From: Pseudomonas graminis
Lineage (GTDB): Bacteria; Pseudomonadota; Gammaproteobacteria; Pseudomonadales; Pseudomonadaceae
Length of the DNA stretch: 64,000 nt
Reading direction: 5' to 3'
Assembly: GCF_002093745.1 (NCBI RefSeq)
Contig: NZ_MTSB01000005.1
Location: forward strand, 248,001 to 312,000
Both the position numbers and the translations under genes were made by a program. The notes beneath the pieces are model-generated. The model ran no database searches. It was not told the DNA's origin and saw nothing but the letters and a program-made list of their open reading frames with translations. Of this stretch, positions 57,242-64,000 are shown piece by piece. Each line of letters begins with the position of its first letter. Within the stretch, counting starts at the first letter, position 1.

Positions 57242-57866
57242 CGAAGAGCAGCTACTCGATTCATGTCTTGAGACGATAATGCAGGCGGCGGCGCACCCGG
57301 ACCTCAAAGGCGAACGGGTCGACGTGCTGGTCGTGCTCGACAGTTGTACGGACCGCTCGGCAGACATCGCGCGTGCCCACGGCGTGATGATTCTGGAAGT
57401 CACGGCACGCAACGTTGGCCAGGCGCGGGCCGAGGGCGCGTCTTTTCTTCTCGACAGAGGTGCGCGCTGGCTGGCATGCACCGATGGCGACAGTACCGTG
57501 GCCAGTGACTGGCTCGCCGAACAGCTGGCACTGGATGCAGACGCCGTCTGTGGAACCGTCACGCCCGGTGAATGGAACAGCCATATTTCGGTGGCTGCAC
57601 AAGCGGCGTACAGCGAACATTACCAGCACCGTGACGGCCATCGACACATTCACGGTGCCAACTTGGGAGTGAGCTCGATTGCGTACGTCAGCGCAGGCGG
57701 ATTCCCGTCGCTGGCCTGCCATGAAGATGTGCATCTGGTCCGCCAGCTGGAATTGATCGGCGCCCGGATTGCCTGGAGCAGCCGCCCGCGAGTCACCACC
57801 AGCACTCGCCTGGACTCGAAAGCCCGAGGTGGTTTCGGCGACTATTTGCGCTCGCTGGACGCCTGA
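57213..57866 (+). CDS. Glycosyltransferase family 2 protein
   Basis: 217 residues, a bare GT-A domain without membrane helices. N-terminal IGILIPVHNEEQLLDSCLETI, VVLDSCTDRSADIA binding the nucleotide, the DxD-like CTDGDSTV and a late acidic motif CHEDVHL suited to catalysis. Starts at ATG 57213 (GGAG 7 bases upstream) inside the methyltransferase gene. Last member of the ten-gene operon as far as I can see; the next gene converges seven bases away. Confidence 0.85.
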   Translation: MIGILIPVHNEEQLLDSCLETIMQAAAHPDLKGERVDVLVVLDSCTDRSADIARAHGVMILEVTARNVGQARAEGASFLLDRGARWLACTDGDSTVASDWLAEQLALDADAVCGTVTPGEWNSHISVAAQAAYSEHYQHRDGHRHIHGANLGVSSIAYVSAGGFPSLACHEDVHLVRQLELIGARIAWSSRPRVTTSTRLDSKARGGFGDYLRSLDA

Positions 57867-57873
57867 CAGGCCG

Positions 57874-58914
57874 TCACTGATGACCCGCTGTCTGCATGCC
57901 TGAATGGTCAGGATCGGCCGAATTGAGTGCAGCACTGAAAAACCGCACGGCCTCGGCACTCAGGTTGCGATGAATGTCCTCGCGATCCACGCCGTCAGGG
58001 TCATTGCACAGCAACGGTGCAGTCGAGCGCTGTTCGTCACTGCAAGGTGCCATGAACACGAAGTGCCCCGCTCCCGCGAGCAGTTTGTAATCCGGGGCCT
58101 GTGGCAGTTTGCGCGCCAGCGCCTCGGCATTTCGGTCCAGCGCCAGCAACTGGTCGTCATCCCCGGCGTACATCAGCACCGGGACGTGTACGTCACCCAG
58201 GGTATGGCGACCGAACATCAGGCTCAGCGGCGCCATCAGCATCAGTGCGCCGACTCTCGGGTCTGCCTGAGCATGCAAGTCGTCACGGTCTGCCACCAGC
58301 TCACCCTGAGTCTTGCAGGCGTCGCGATCAGTCGGTCGTTCAATGCAATAGCGGCGCAAACGCTGCAGGTCAGGCTGCGCCCCCGCCAGAATCAGCGCGG
58401 TTTCACCGCCAGCCGAGTAACCGATCACGCCCACCTGGCGAGCATTGAGGTAAGGCGCCAGCATCGGATCGAGCAGCGCCGTGCTGATCGCTTCAGAAAT
58501 TTGCAGCGGCCGCCCGTACAGATTGCTCAGGCTGCCCAAGCGGCTGTGATCGCGGTCATTGTCGCCAGGGTGTACCACGGCGACGACCACAAACCCCTGG
58601 CGTGCCAGCGCCGTGGCCAGATCATGCAGCGCCAGCGGTGTGCCAGTGTTGCCGTGGGAAAGCATCAGCAACGGAAAGCGGCCCATGGCGATTGGCGCAT
58701 CTTCGCTGGCATCGACGCGGTAGCCGTGCAAGGTGCTCGACTGTTCGCTGCCCGATGACGGATAGAAGGCAATCGCCTGCACGGGCCGTGAATCGAGCGG
58801 ATCGGGGAAACTCAGTTCGTGGTAACCGGCGCTCCAGGACTCGTCGGCCTGAGCGTACAGCGGAATCAGGCTATCGAGCAGGCAAACCAGCATCACTGCA
58901 CAAAGACGTACCAT
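57874..58914 (-). CDS. Secreted alpha/beta hydrolase (dienelactone hydrolase/PAF-AH-like)
   Basis: 346 residues. Signal peptide (about 1-22: MVRLCAVMLVCLLDSL..AQA). The fold shows FPLLMLSHGNTGTP (oxyanion area), nucleophile Ser in GYSAGGETALIL, and His in GAGHFVFMAPCSDE. Two further Cys pairs suggest periplasmic disulfides. I start at the ATG at 58914; the longer frame from 59052 prefixes a non-signal sequence. Substrate unknown, probably an ester or lactone. It converges on the glycosyltransferase gene. Confidence 0.8.
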   Translation of the reverse strand: MVRLCAVMLVCLLDSLIPLYAQADESWSAGYHELSFPDPLDSRPVQAIAFYPSSGSEQSSTLHGYRVDASEDAPIAMGRFPLLMLSHGNTGTPLALHDLATALARQGFVVVAVVHPGDNDRDHSRLGSLSNLYGRPLQISEAISTALLDPMLAPYLNARQVGVIGYSAGGETALILAGAQPDLQRLRRYCIERPTDRDACKTQGELVADRDDLHAQADPRVGALMLMAPLSLMFGRHTLGDVHVPVLMYAGDDDQLLALDRNAEALARKLPQAPDYKLLAGAGHFVFMAPCSDEQRSTAPLLCNDPDGVDREDIHRNLSAEAVRFFSAALNSADPDHSGMQTAGHQ

Positions 58915-59266
58915 GGCAAGGCCCAACCTTTGCAATTCCGGAAGCGTGTCCGGACAGTCCGTTATGCGCTTGTGTCGAGCATCATGCTCCAGCGCGCCAC
59001 TCTCACTCAGATGAGAGTCTTCAAAGCAGAAATAGTGCATAAGCCGAGCCACAATCCGTCGGCTCTTTTTCAGCCCGGTCGAAAAGCCCTGCCTTTTGCT
59101 GAACAGCGGTTCGTTTCGATCAGCCTTAGCTTAATACCGCAGCCGCCCGTTTACCTGTAAGGAAGCTGTCAAGATTGCGACTGTGTTTACAACGGCCAAT
59201 AAAAAACTCCACCCCCCGACACGATACCGCGTACGGACAGTGGAGTTTCAGTGAGTCTGTTCCCGA
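58915..59266. other. 352-bp intergenic region with a small inverted repeat
   Basis: Upstream of the hydrolase gene and downstream of azoR. Holds the azoR terminator (59204-59248) and a perfect inverted repeat ACTCTCA / TGAGAGT at 58999-59018, about 85 bp before the hydrolase start, which could be an operator. Otherwise nothing recognised. Confidence 0.4.
59204..59248 (-). terminator. Intrinsic terminator after azoR
   Basis: 9-bp stem AAACTCCAC / GTGGAGTTT, read on the minus strand, with a long 27-base loop and a T-run after the second arm. Starts 19 bases after the azoR stop. Confidence 0.65.
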
Positions 59267-59875
59267 TCAGGCGGCGAACAGCTCGCTTTCGATCTGCTGT
59301 TGAGCGGCCGCCAAGGCGTTGGCCCGAGGCTCTTCACCGTAAGCCAGACCGTGCGCGCGAACGAATTGCAGGTCGGTGATACCGATGAAGGCAAACAATG
59401 CCTTGAGCAGCTCTTCGTGACCCGCGCCGGTTGGCTGCCCTTGATGCAGGCCACCGGAAGTGGAAACAATAATGACTTTCTTGCCGCCGCACAGACCTTC
59501 AGGTCCGGCTTCGGAATAACGGAAAGTACGACCGGCCACGGCAATACGGTCGATCCACGCCTTCAACTGGGAAGGCACAGTGAAGTTGTACATCGGCGCA
59601 CCGATCACCACGACGTCAGAGTCGAGAAATTGCTGCAGCGTGGCCTCGTTGGCCTCGACTTCGTGTTGCTGGGCAGCGTCGCGGGCTTCTGCCGGAGTAC
59701 CCGCCGCAGCCAGGCTGGCGGCAGAGAAGTGGCCAAGCGCTTCGCTGGCCAGGTCGCGGTAGGTCACCTGGCTGTCGGCATGGGTACGTTGCCAGGCCTG
59801 AACCACTTCGCGGGTCAGTTGGCGTGACGCGGAATGGTCGCCGAGGATGCTGGAATCGAGGTGCAGGATTTTCAT
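59267..59875 (-). CDS. azoR: FMN-dependent NADH-azoreductase / quinone reductase
   Basis: 202 residues. Flavodoxin-like fold: [20 protein letters not shown] binds the FMN phosphate, [20 protein letters not shown] and STSGGLH complete the flavin site. It reduces quinones and azo compounds with NADH. ATG at 59875 (AGGAAG upstream) chosen over an earlier in-frame start. The LysR-family gene lies 73 bp upstream on the same strand. Confidence 0.92.
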   Translation of the reverse strand: MKILHLDSSILGDHSASRQLTREVVQAWQRTHADSQVTYRDLASEALGHFSAASLAAAGTPAEARDAAQQHEVEANEATLQQFLDSDVVVIGAPMYNFTVPSQLKAWIDRIAVAGRTFRYSEAGPEGLCGGKKVIIVSTSGGLHQGQPTGAGHEELLKALFAFIGITDLQFVRAHGLAYGEEPRANALAAAQQQIESELFAA

Positions 59876-59948
59876 AACGTAGCTTCCTGATGAAATCGCC
59901 ACTGGGCGAGGGAGTGGCGAGCATCCTATCCTTCATCGCAATCGATGA

Positions 59949-60908
59949 TTAGTGGCCCTGAATGCGACTGTTCGTTCTATGTAAGGAACAATAAAGCGAA
60001 TCGGGACTGAGACTCTGCTCCTTGAAGGAGGTCTCGAATACGTCCAGCAACCCTCGAACCGCAGGCAGCAAGCCTCGTCGCGAAGCAAATACGGCGTGAA
60101 CGATGCCGCACTTGGGACGGTGCTCACTGAAAAGCTCGACCAAACGCCCGTTGTGCAAGGCCTCCCTGACAATCAGCTCGGGAAGCTGCGCCACGCCAAC
60201 CCCCTGCAAGGCGGCTTGCAGCATCATGTCCAGGTCCGAACTGGTCAGCCTGGGCGTGTGACGCACTTCGGCATAGTGGCCTCCTTGCGCTTCCAGCAAC
60301 CAACGGTGTTCATGGCTGGAAGACGGCATGTCGAGGCTCGGCATATTCGACAATTCCTCGACCGACGCTGTCGCGGACAACCGGGCAGCCAGGTCAGGAT
60401 GCGCAACCAGTCGCTGAGCGCTGTGCCCTAATATCTTGACCACCAACCCGTCGTCTTCCAGAGGCGGAAAGCGCACGCGCAGTGCGATATCGATATTTTC
60501 GGTCAGCGGGTCCACGCGCCGGTTGGTGCTCTCGACCTGAACCTGCACCTTGGGATGCTCAGCCATGAATCTGGCGATGGTTTCATTGAACCCCATCGCC
60601 GCCAGCGCTGGGGGACAACTGATCACCACCCTGCCCTGAGGCTCGGATTTGGAACGCAGAATGGCTTCTTCGGCCGCTTCGGCCTCGACCATCATCGCCA
60701 CGCAATGGCCGTAATAATCGCGTCCGCTTTCGGTAACGGCAAACTTGCGGGTCGAGCGGTGAATCAGGGTCACGCCCAGGCGTTCCTCCAGCCCGGCAAT
60801 GCGCCGACTGAGCTTGGACTTGGGAATCCCCAACTTGCGGCTGGCAGGCGCAAAGCCCCGGCATTCGACCACCTGGACGAAATAAAACAGATCATTGAGA
60901 TCAAACAC
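59949..60908 (-). CDS. LysR-family transcriptional regulator
   Basis: 319 residues. The winged helix-turn-helix spans 1-60 (FDLNDLFYFVQVVECRGFAPASRKLGIPKSKLSRRIAGLEERLGV) and the LysR effector domain 85-300. The DLFYFVQVVE opening matches the group near DsdC/AaeR-like regulators of quinone and aromatic responses. I start at a GTG with GAGGTG upstream. Same strand as azoR and 73 bp from it, so it probably controls azoR; LysR genes more often diverge from their target. Confidence 0.87.
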   Translation of the reverse strand: MFDLNDLFYFVQVVECRGFAPASRKLGIPKSKLSRRIAGLEERLGVTLIHRSTRKFAVTESGRDYYGHCVAMMVEAEAAEEAILRSKSEPQGRVVISCPPALAAMGFNETIARFMAEHPKVQVQVESTNRRVDPLTENIDIALRVRFPPLEDDGLVVKILGHSAQRLVAHPDLAARLSATASVEELSNMPSLDMPSSSHEHRWLLEAQGGHYAEVRHTPRLTSSDLDMMLQAALQGVGVAQLPELIVREALHNGRLVELFSEHRPKCGIVHAVFASRRGLLPAVRGLLDVFETSFKEQSLSPDSLYCSLHRTNSRIQGH

Positions 60909-60989
60909 CCGGTCACCTCGTTTCAAGAACGCCGAGTATGCAGCGCCGAGGCACACCGCTCAAGATCGGGATTGTCCGACGCCAGCGGA

Positions 60990-61781
60990 TTACGCTGCGG
61001 TCAGAAAGGCCAGGACAGCAGCCGAAAAGGCTTTCCCCGCCTCGACACTGGACAGGTGAGCGGCGTGCAGTTCGATCATGCGTGCCCCCTCGATGCGCTC
61101 GACCATGAAACGCCCGTCCGCAGGCGTCGTCACCGCATCTTCAGTACCGCAGACCACCAGCACAGGCAGCTTGATGGCCATCAACTGCTCACGAAAATCC
61201 GCGTCACGCACCGCCGCACAGTTGGCGGCATATCCCTGCGGCGAAGTGCTCGCCAGCATGCCGACGACAGCCTCGACCTTCGAAGGCTCGGCACCCGCGA
61301 ACCGTGGCGTGAACCAGCGCGCAATCGAGGCGTCACGCAACGCCGCCATCGCTGACGGACCGTCACGCAGCACGGTTTCGATACGCGGGTTCCAGACATC
61401 AGGGTTGCCGATCTTTGCTGCGGTGTTACACAGCACAACCCGGTGCAGGCGCTGGGGGGCGTTGATTGCCAGCCACTGGCCGATCAGGCCGCCCATCGAC
61501 AGGCCGCAAAAGAACGCCCGGTCGATCTGCAACGCATCCAGCAGCGCCAGCACGTCACGCCCGTTCTGTTCAATGCTGTAGCTGCCGTCGCTGACCAGTG
61601 ATTTGCCATGGCCGCGAGTGTCGTAACGCAACACCCTGAAATGCCGGTCAAACGCTGGAACCTGGTTATCCCACATGTGCAGGTCGGTGCCCAACGAGTT
61701 GGAAAACACCAGCACCGGCGCATCGGCCGGGCCTTCAAGCAGGTAGTTCAATTCACCATCGGCAAGTTGCACGGCAGGCAT
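60990..61781 (-). CDS. pcaD: 3-oxoadipate enol-lactonase (PcaD-type)
   Basis: 263 residues. Alpha/beta hydrolase with FSNSLGTDLHMWDNQVPAF, nucleophile Ser in CGLSMGGLIGQWLA, WFTPRFAGAEP and the catalytic His in ELHAAHLSSVE, a pattern specific to PcaD. It hydrolyses 3-oxoadipate enol-lactone in the beta-ketoadipate pathway. SD GGAG eight bases before the ATG at 61781. No pcaB, pcaC or pcaR is beside it, which is unusual; an alternative is a related lactonase with another substrate. Confidence 0.82.
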   Translation of the reverse strand: MPAVQLADGELNYLLEGPADAPVLVFSNSLGTDLHMWDNQVPAFDRHFRVLRYDTRGHGKSLVSDGSYSIEQNGRDVLALLDALQIDRAFFCGLSMGGLIGQWLAINAPQRLHRVVLCNTAAKIGNPDVWNPRIETVLRDGPSAMAALRDASIARWFTPRFAGAEPSKVEAVVGMLASTSPQGYAANCAAVRDADFREQLMAIKLPVLVVCGTEDAVTTPADGRFMVERIEGARMIELHAAHLSSVEAGKAFSAAVLAFLTAA

Positions 61782-61907
61782 ACGAGGCTCCACGTAAAGG
61801 CAAACCCGCACACTAATGAGTGTCGCGGCAGCATACAATCCGCTGATCGAATATTCGTGCGGCTATCGAACAGCTTACCGTTCGACGTCCTACCAGGAGG
61901 TCCATAC

Positions 61908-62252
61908 ATGCACACAGAAGACATCGCCAGATTCTGCCTCGGCCTGCCGGGCGCGCGTGAGGATTACAAATGGGGTGGCGTGCGAGTGTTTTCCGTCGCC
62001 GAGAAGAAGATGTTCGCAGTCATGGACCTGGCCGGTCAGGCGATTGCCTTCAAGGTCCACCCGGAACTGTTTCTGGGCTATGTCGACCGGCCCGGCATCC
62101 GGCCTGCGCCCTATCTGGCAAGGGCGCACTGGATCAGCGTGGCAGAGCTGCACACGCTGGGCGAAGCGGAAATCCACGACCTGCTGACCCGCTCCCATCA
62201 ACTGGTGGTGGGCAGGCTGCCGAAACTGAAACAGGTCGGCCTGAAGCTATAG
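61908..62252 (+). CDS. MmcQ/YjbR family protein
   Basis: 114 residues. CYTH-like small fold: ARFCLGLPGAREDYKWGGVRVFSVAEKKMFAVMD, then FKVHPELFLGYVDRPGIRPAPYLARAHWISV and LTRSHQLVVGRLPK. AGGAGG lies seven bases before the ATG. The family is annotated as DNA-binding from structure only; the cellular role is unclear. The end overlaps the converging DUF1294 gene by 6 bp. Confidence 0.85.
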   Translation: MHTEDIARFCLGLPGAREDYKWGGVRVFSVAEKKMFAVMDLAGQAIAFKVHPELFLGYVDRPGIRPAPYLARAHWISVAELHTLGEAEIHDLLTRSHQLVVGRLPKLKQVGLKL

Positions 62253-62699
62253 GGAAGCGACCTGGAGAAAAGGCACTGCCTGCAATAAACGTTTGCCCAG
62301 AAACAGCCAGTCGATCCAGAACGCCTGATGCACCAGCACGATCAGCCAGAACACGACCTGAAACGAAACTTTACGGGTCTTGTGACGAAACACCTGTTGC
62401 GCCAGCAGCGCGCCTGGCCAGCCGCCCAGCAGCTCGAGCGTGTGCAGAACGTTTTCCGGTGTGCGCTGGCCGCCGCTCCCGGCCTGGCGCTTGTCCCGGC
62501 GGTAAAGCACAAAGGCCAGCAGGCTCATGACAACCAACGCAATGGCCGAAATCATCACGCCGCGGCTGATCCAGAGTGACACCGAACCGTAGACCGGCAG
62601 TGCGCACAGCAGCACGAGCACCAGCAGCTTGAGGCGCGCGTGTTGAACCGGCGCCCTGCCACGGTTGACAGGCTGCCCTGAACGGCGTGCGGCGGTCAT
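62247..62699 (-). CDS. DUF1294 membrane protein
   Basis: 150 residues. A basic N-terminus (about 1-22) followed by two close membrane helices ([37 protein letters not shown]), then the DUF1294 motif [36 protein letters not shown] and a last helix ([15 protein letters not shown]). In some proteins this domain follows a cold-shock domain, which is missing here. Overlaps uppP by 4 bp, so the two are probably translated together. Confidence 0.82.
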   Translation of the reverse strand: MTAARRSGQPVNRGRAPVQHARLKLLVLVLLCALPVYGSVSLWISRGVMISAIALVVMSLLAFVLYRRDKRQAGSGGQRTPENVLHTLELLGGWPGALLAQQVFRHKTRKVSFQVVFWLIVLVHQAFWIDWLFLGKRLLQAVPFLQVASL

Positions 62700-63526
62700 G
62701 CCTTGGCCGACGCCCAGTCGATCCAGCCAAACTGCCAGGTCGCCAGAATCAGCAGGCCGAAGGCAATGCGATACCAGGCAAACACCGCGTAGCTGTGAGT
62801 GGCGATGAACTTGAGCAGCGCACGAACAGCGATCATCGCAAAGACAAACGAAGTGACGAAACCGATGGCAAAGACTGCGAAGTCGTCCGGGCGAAACATG
62901 TCACGGTACTTGTAGCCCGAATACACGGCGGCACCGACCATGGTCGGCATGGCCAGGAAGAACGAAAACTCGGTTGCGGCCTTGCGTGACAAGCCGAACA
63001 ACAGGCCGCCAATGATTGTGGAACCTGAGCGCGAGGTACCCGGAATCATCGCCAGGCATTGCACCAGACCCACTTTCAGCGCATCGCCCCACGTCATGTC
63101 ATCGACGGTTTCGGTGCGCACCGTGTGAACGCGACGCTCGGCCCACAGCATGATCACGCCCCCGACCACCAACGCCGTCGCGACGGTGATCGCGTTGAAC
63201 AGGTAGTGGTGGATCATGTCGGCAAAAATCACTCCAAGCACGACGGCGGGCATGAAAGCAATGAGCAGATTCAGGGTGAAACGCTGAGCCTGTTGCTGCC
63301 GGGGCAGGCCTGTCACCACGTCGAGAATCTTGCGCCTGAACTCCCAGACCACCGCCAGAATCGCACCCAGCTGAATAATGATGTTGAAGGCCATCGCGCG
63401 CTCGCCGCCAAAATCGATCAGATCGGCAACGATGATCTGATGCCCTGTGCTGGAGATCGGCAAGAACTCCGTCAACCCTTCTACAACACCCAATATCAAC
63501 GCCTGAGCAGCGGTCCAAAGATCCAT
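62696..63526 (-). CDS. uppP: Undecaprenyl-diphosphatase
   Basis: 276 residues, BacA family. Motifs [19 protein letters not shown] near the N-terminus and [35 protein letters not shown] hold the active-site Glu, His and Arg. Eight or so membrane helices. It recycles the undecaprenyl carrier lipid for peptidoglycan synthesis and gives bacitracin resistance. Two adjacent ATGs (63529 and 63526) follow a G-rich SD; I use the second for spacing. Confidence 0.93.
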   Translation of the reverse strand: MDLWTAAQALILGVVEGLTEFLPISSTGHQIIVADLIDFGGERAMAFNIIIQLGAILAVVWEFRRKILDVVTGLPRQQQAQRFTLNLLIAFMPAVVLGVIFADMIHHYLFNAITVATALVVGGVIMLWAERRVHTVRTETVDDMTWGDALKVGLVQCLAMIPGTSRSGSTIIGGLLFGLSRKAATEFSFFLAMPTMVGAAVYSGYKYRDMFRPDDFAVFAIGFVTSFVFAMIAVRALLKFIATHSYAVFAWYRIAFGLLILATWQFGWIDWASAKA

Positions 63527-63798
63527 CATTCCCCCATGAAGCGATGCCGCAGGCTCGCTGTTTAATGTTGTTGTGTAAAAAAATGGTTGCCACTATGCCG
63601 CTGCCAGCCTGAACGTAGCTTGAACCTGCTGCGGGCCTGTAATTAATCGACCGTGCCAGGCAAGGCGCGGAATGCTAGCAGACCTGCACGCACAGTGCCT
63701 GCCGGCGTAGTGCATTGCGAAACGCAAGCTCCCCGCCGCGCGCAGAAGCGCATACAATCGCCGCCCCTGCCTCTCACAACCCTTACCAAGGAGCCGCC

Positions 63799-64000
63799 AT
63801 GTCCGGGCTTGAACTCTTCGCTGCCGCCATCGGCGTTATCGCGGTCTGGCTGACAGTGAAGCAGAATCCCTGGTGCTGGCCAATCGGGCTGGTGATGGTG
63901 GTCATCTACATCTGGATTTTCTTCGAAGTTAAGCTTTATTCGGACATGCTGCTGCAGGTCATCTATGCAGGCTTGCAGGTCTACGGCTGGCTGCAATGGA
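63799..64000 (+). CDS. pnuC: Nicotinamide mononucleotide/riboside transporter PnuC (partial)
   Basis: The first 67 codons only; the gene runs off the window. MSGLELFAAAIGVIAVWLTVKQNPWCWPIGLVMVVIYIWIFFEVKLYSDMLLQ is the standard PnuC start with the first membrane helices and the WCWPIG motif. ATG at 63799 with AAGGAG upstream. Imports an NAD precursor. No riboswitch is apparent in the 270 bp before it. Confidence 0.85.
   Translation, partial: MSGLELFAAAIGVIAVWLTVKQNPWCWPIGLVMVVIYIWIFFEVKLYSDMLLQVIYAGLQVYGWLQW

Overview
The window looks like a chromosomal stretch of a fluorescent Pseudomonas, most probably from the P. syringae complex. I infer this from high GC and GC-rich third codon positions, an H-NS-family MvaU/MvaT protein, a MexEF-OprN-type pump, the linked glgA-treZ-malQ-treY-glgX glucan/trehalose operon, and many small Pseudomonas-type lipoproteins. 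I recognise no rRNA, tRNA, insertion sequence, prophage or CRISPR array. The only recombinase is a lone tyrosine integrase at about 29 kb.

Layout. 1-2.8 kb: end of a peptide-type ABC importer operon (permease, permease, fused double ATPase) closed by a hairpin terminator. 2.9-4.7 kb: an extraordinary methionine/cysteine-rich small protein, a DUF3574 lipoprotein and a doubtful ORF. 4.7-10.9 kb (minus): a sugar-type ABC importer (ATPase, permease, binding protein) followed by a TonB-dependent receptor. 11.2-14.2 kb (plus): an EhuBCDA-like amino-acid/ectoine importer, divergent from the previous operon. 14.3-16.2 kb: a chemoreceptor with a large helical ligand-binding domain. 16.5-23.6 kb: mexE-mexF-oprN and a TPR protein. 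24.1 kb: mvaU. 25-34.4 kb: a stress and redox block (gloA, ahpF, ahpC, gor) and galU, interrupted by a divergent integrase/KfrA-like pair and an orphan PAS histidine kinase. 34.8-36.8 kb: small lipoproteins, a DUF1883 protein and alkB. 36.8-42.1 kb (minus): gnd-zwf-HAD phosphatase-GH15 hydrolase. 42.4-43.2 kb: a 57-residue protein and a GNAT acetyltransferase.

43.8-57.9 kb is the centrepiece: ten tightly packed plus-strand genes. GlgA makes linear alpha-glucan, GlgX debranches it, MalQ rearranges it, TreY converts its reducing end to trehalose and TreZ releases the trehalose, so this is a compatible-solute and storage-glucan operon. Coupled to glgX by overlapping codons is a cassette of acyl-CoA dehydrogenase-like protein, PIG-L deacetylase, NodS-like methyltransferase and family-2 glycosyltransferase. 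Its product is not known to me, and it is the best candidate for an undescribed pathway here. The glgA leader carries a hairpin with GGA in its loop, which suggests post-transcriptional RsmA/CsrA control.

57.9-64 kb: a secreted alpha/beta hydrolase, azoreductase, LysR regulator, a solitary pcaD-type lactonase, a YjbR/MmcQ protein, a DUF1294 protein, uppP and the start of pnuC.

No database search was possible. Names rest on recognised motifs and gene order, and start sites were chosen from visible Shine-Dalgarno (SD) sequences.
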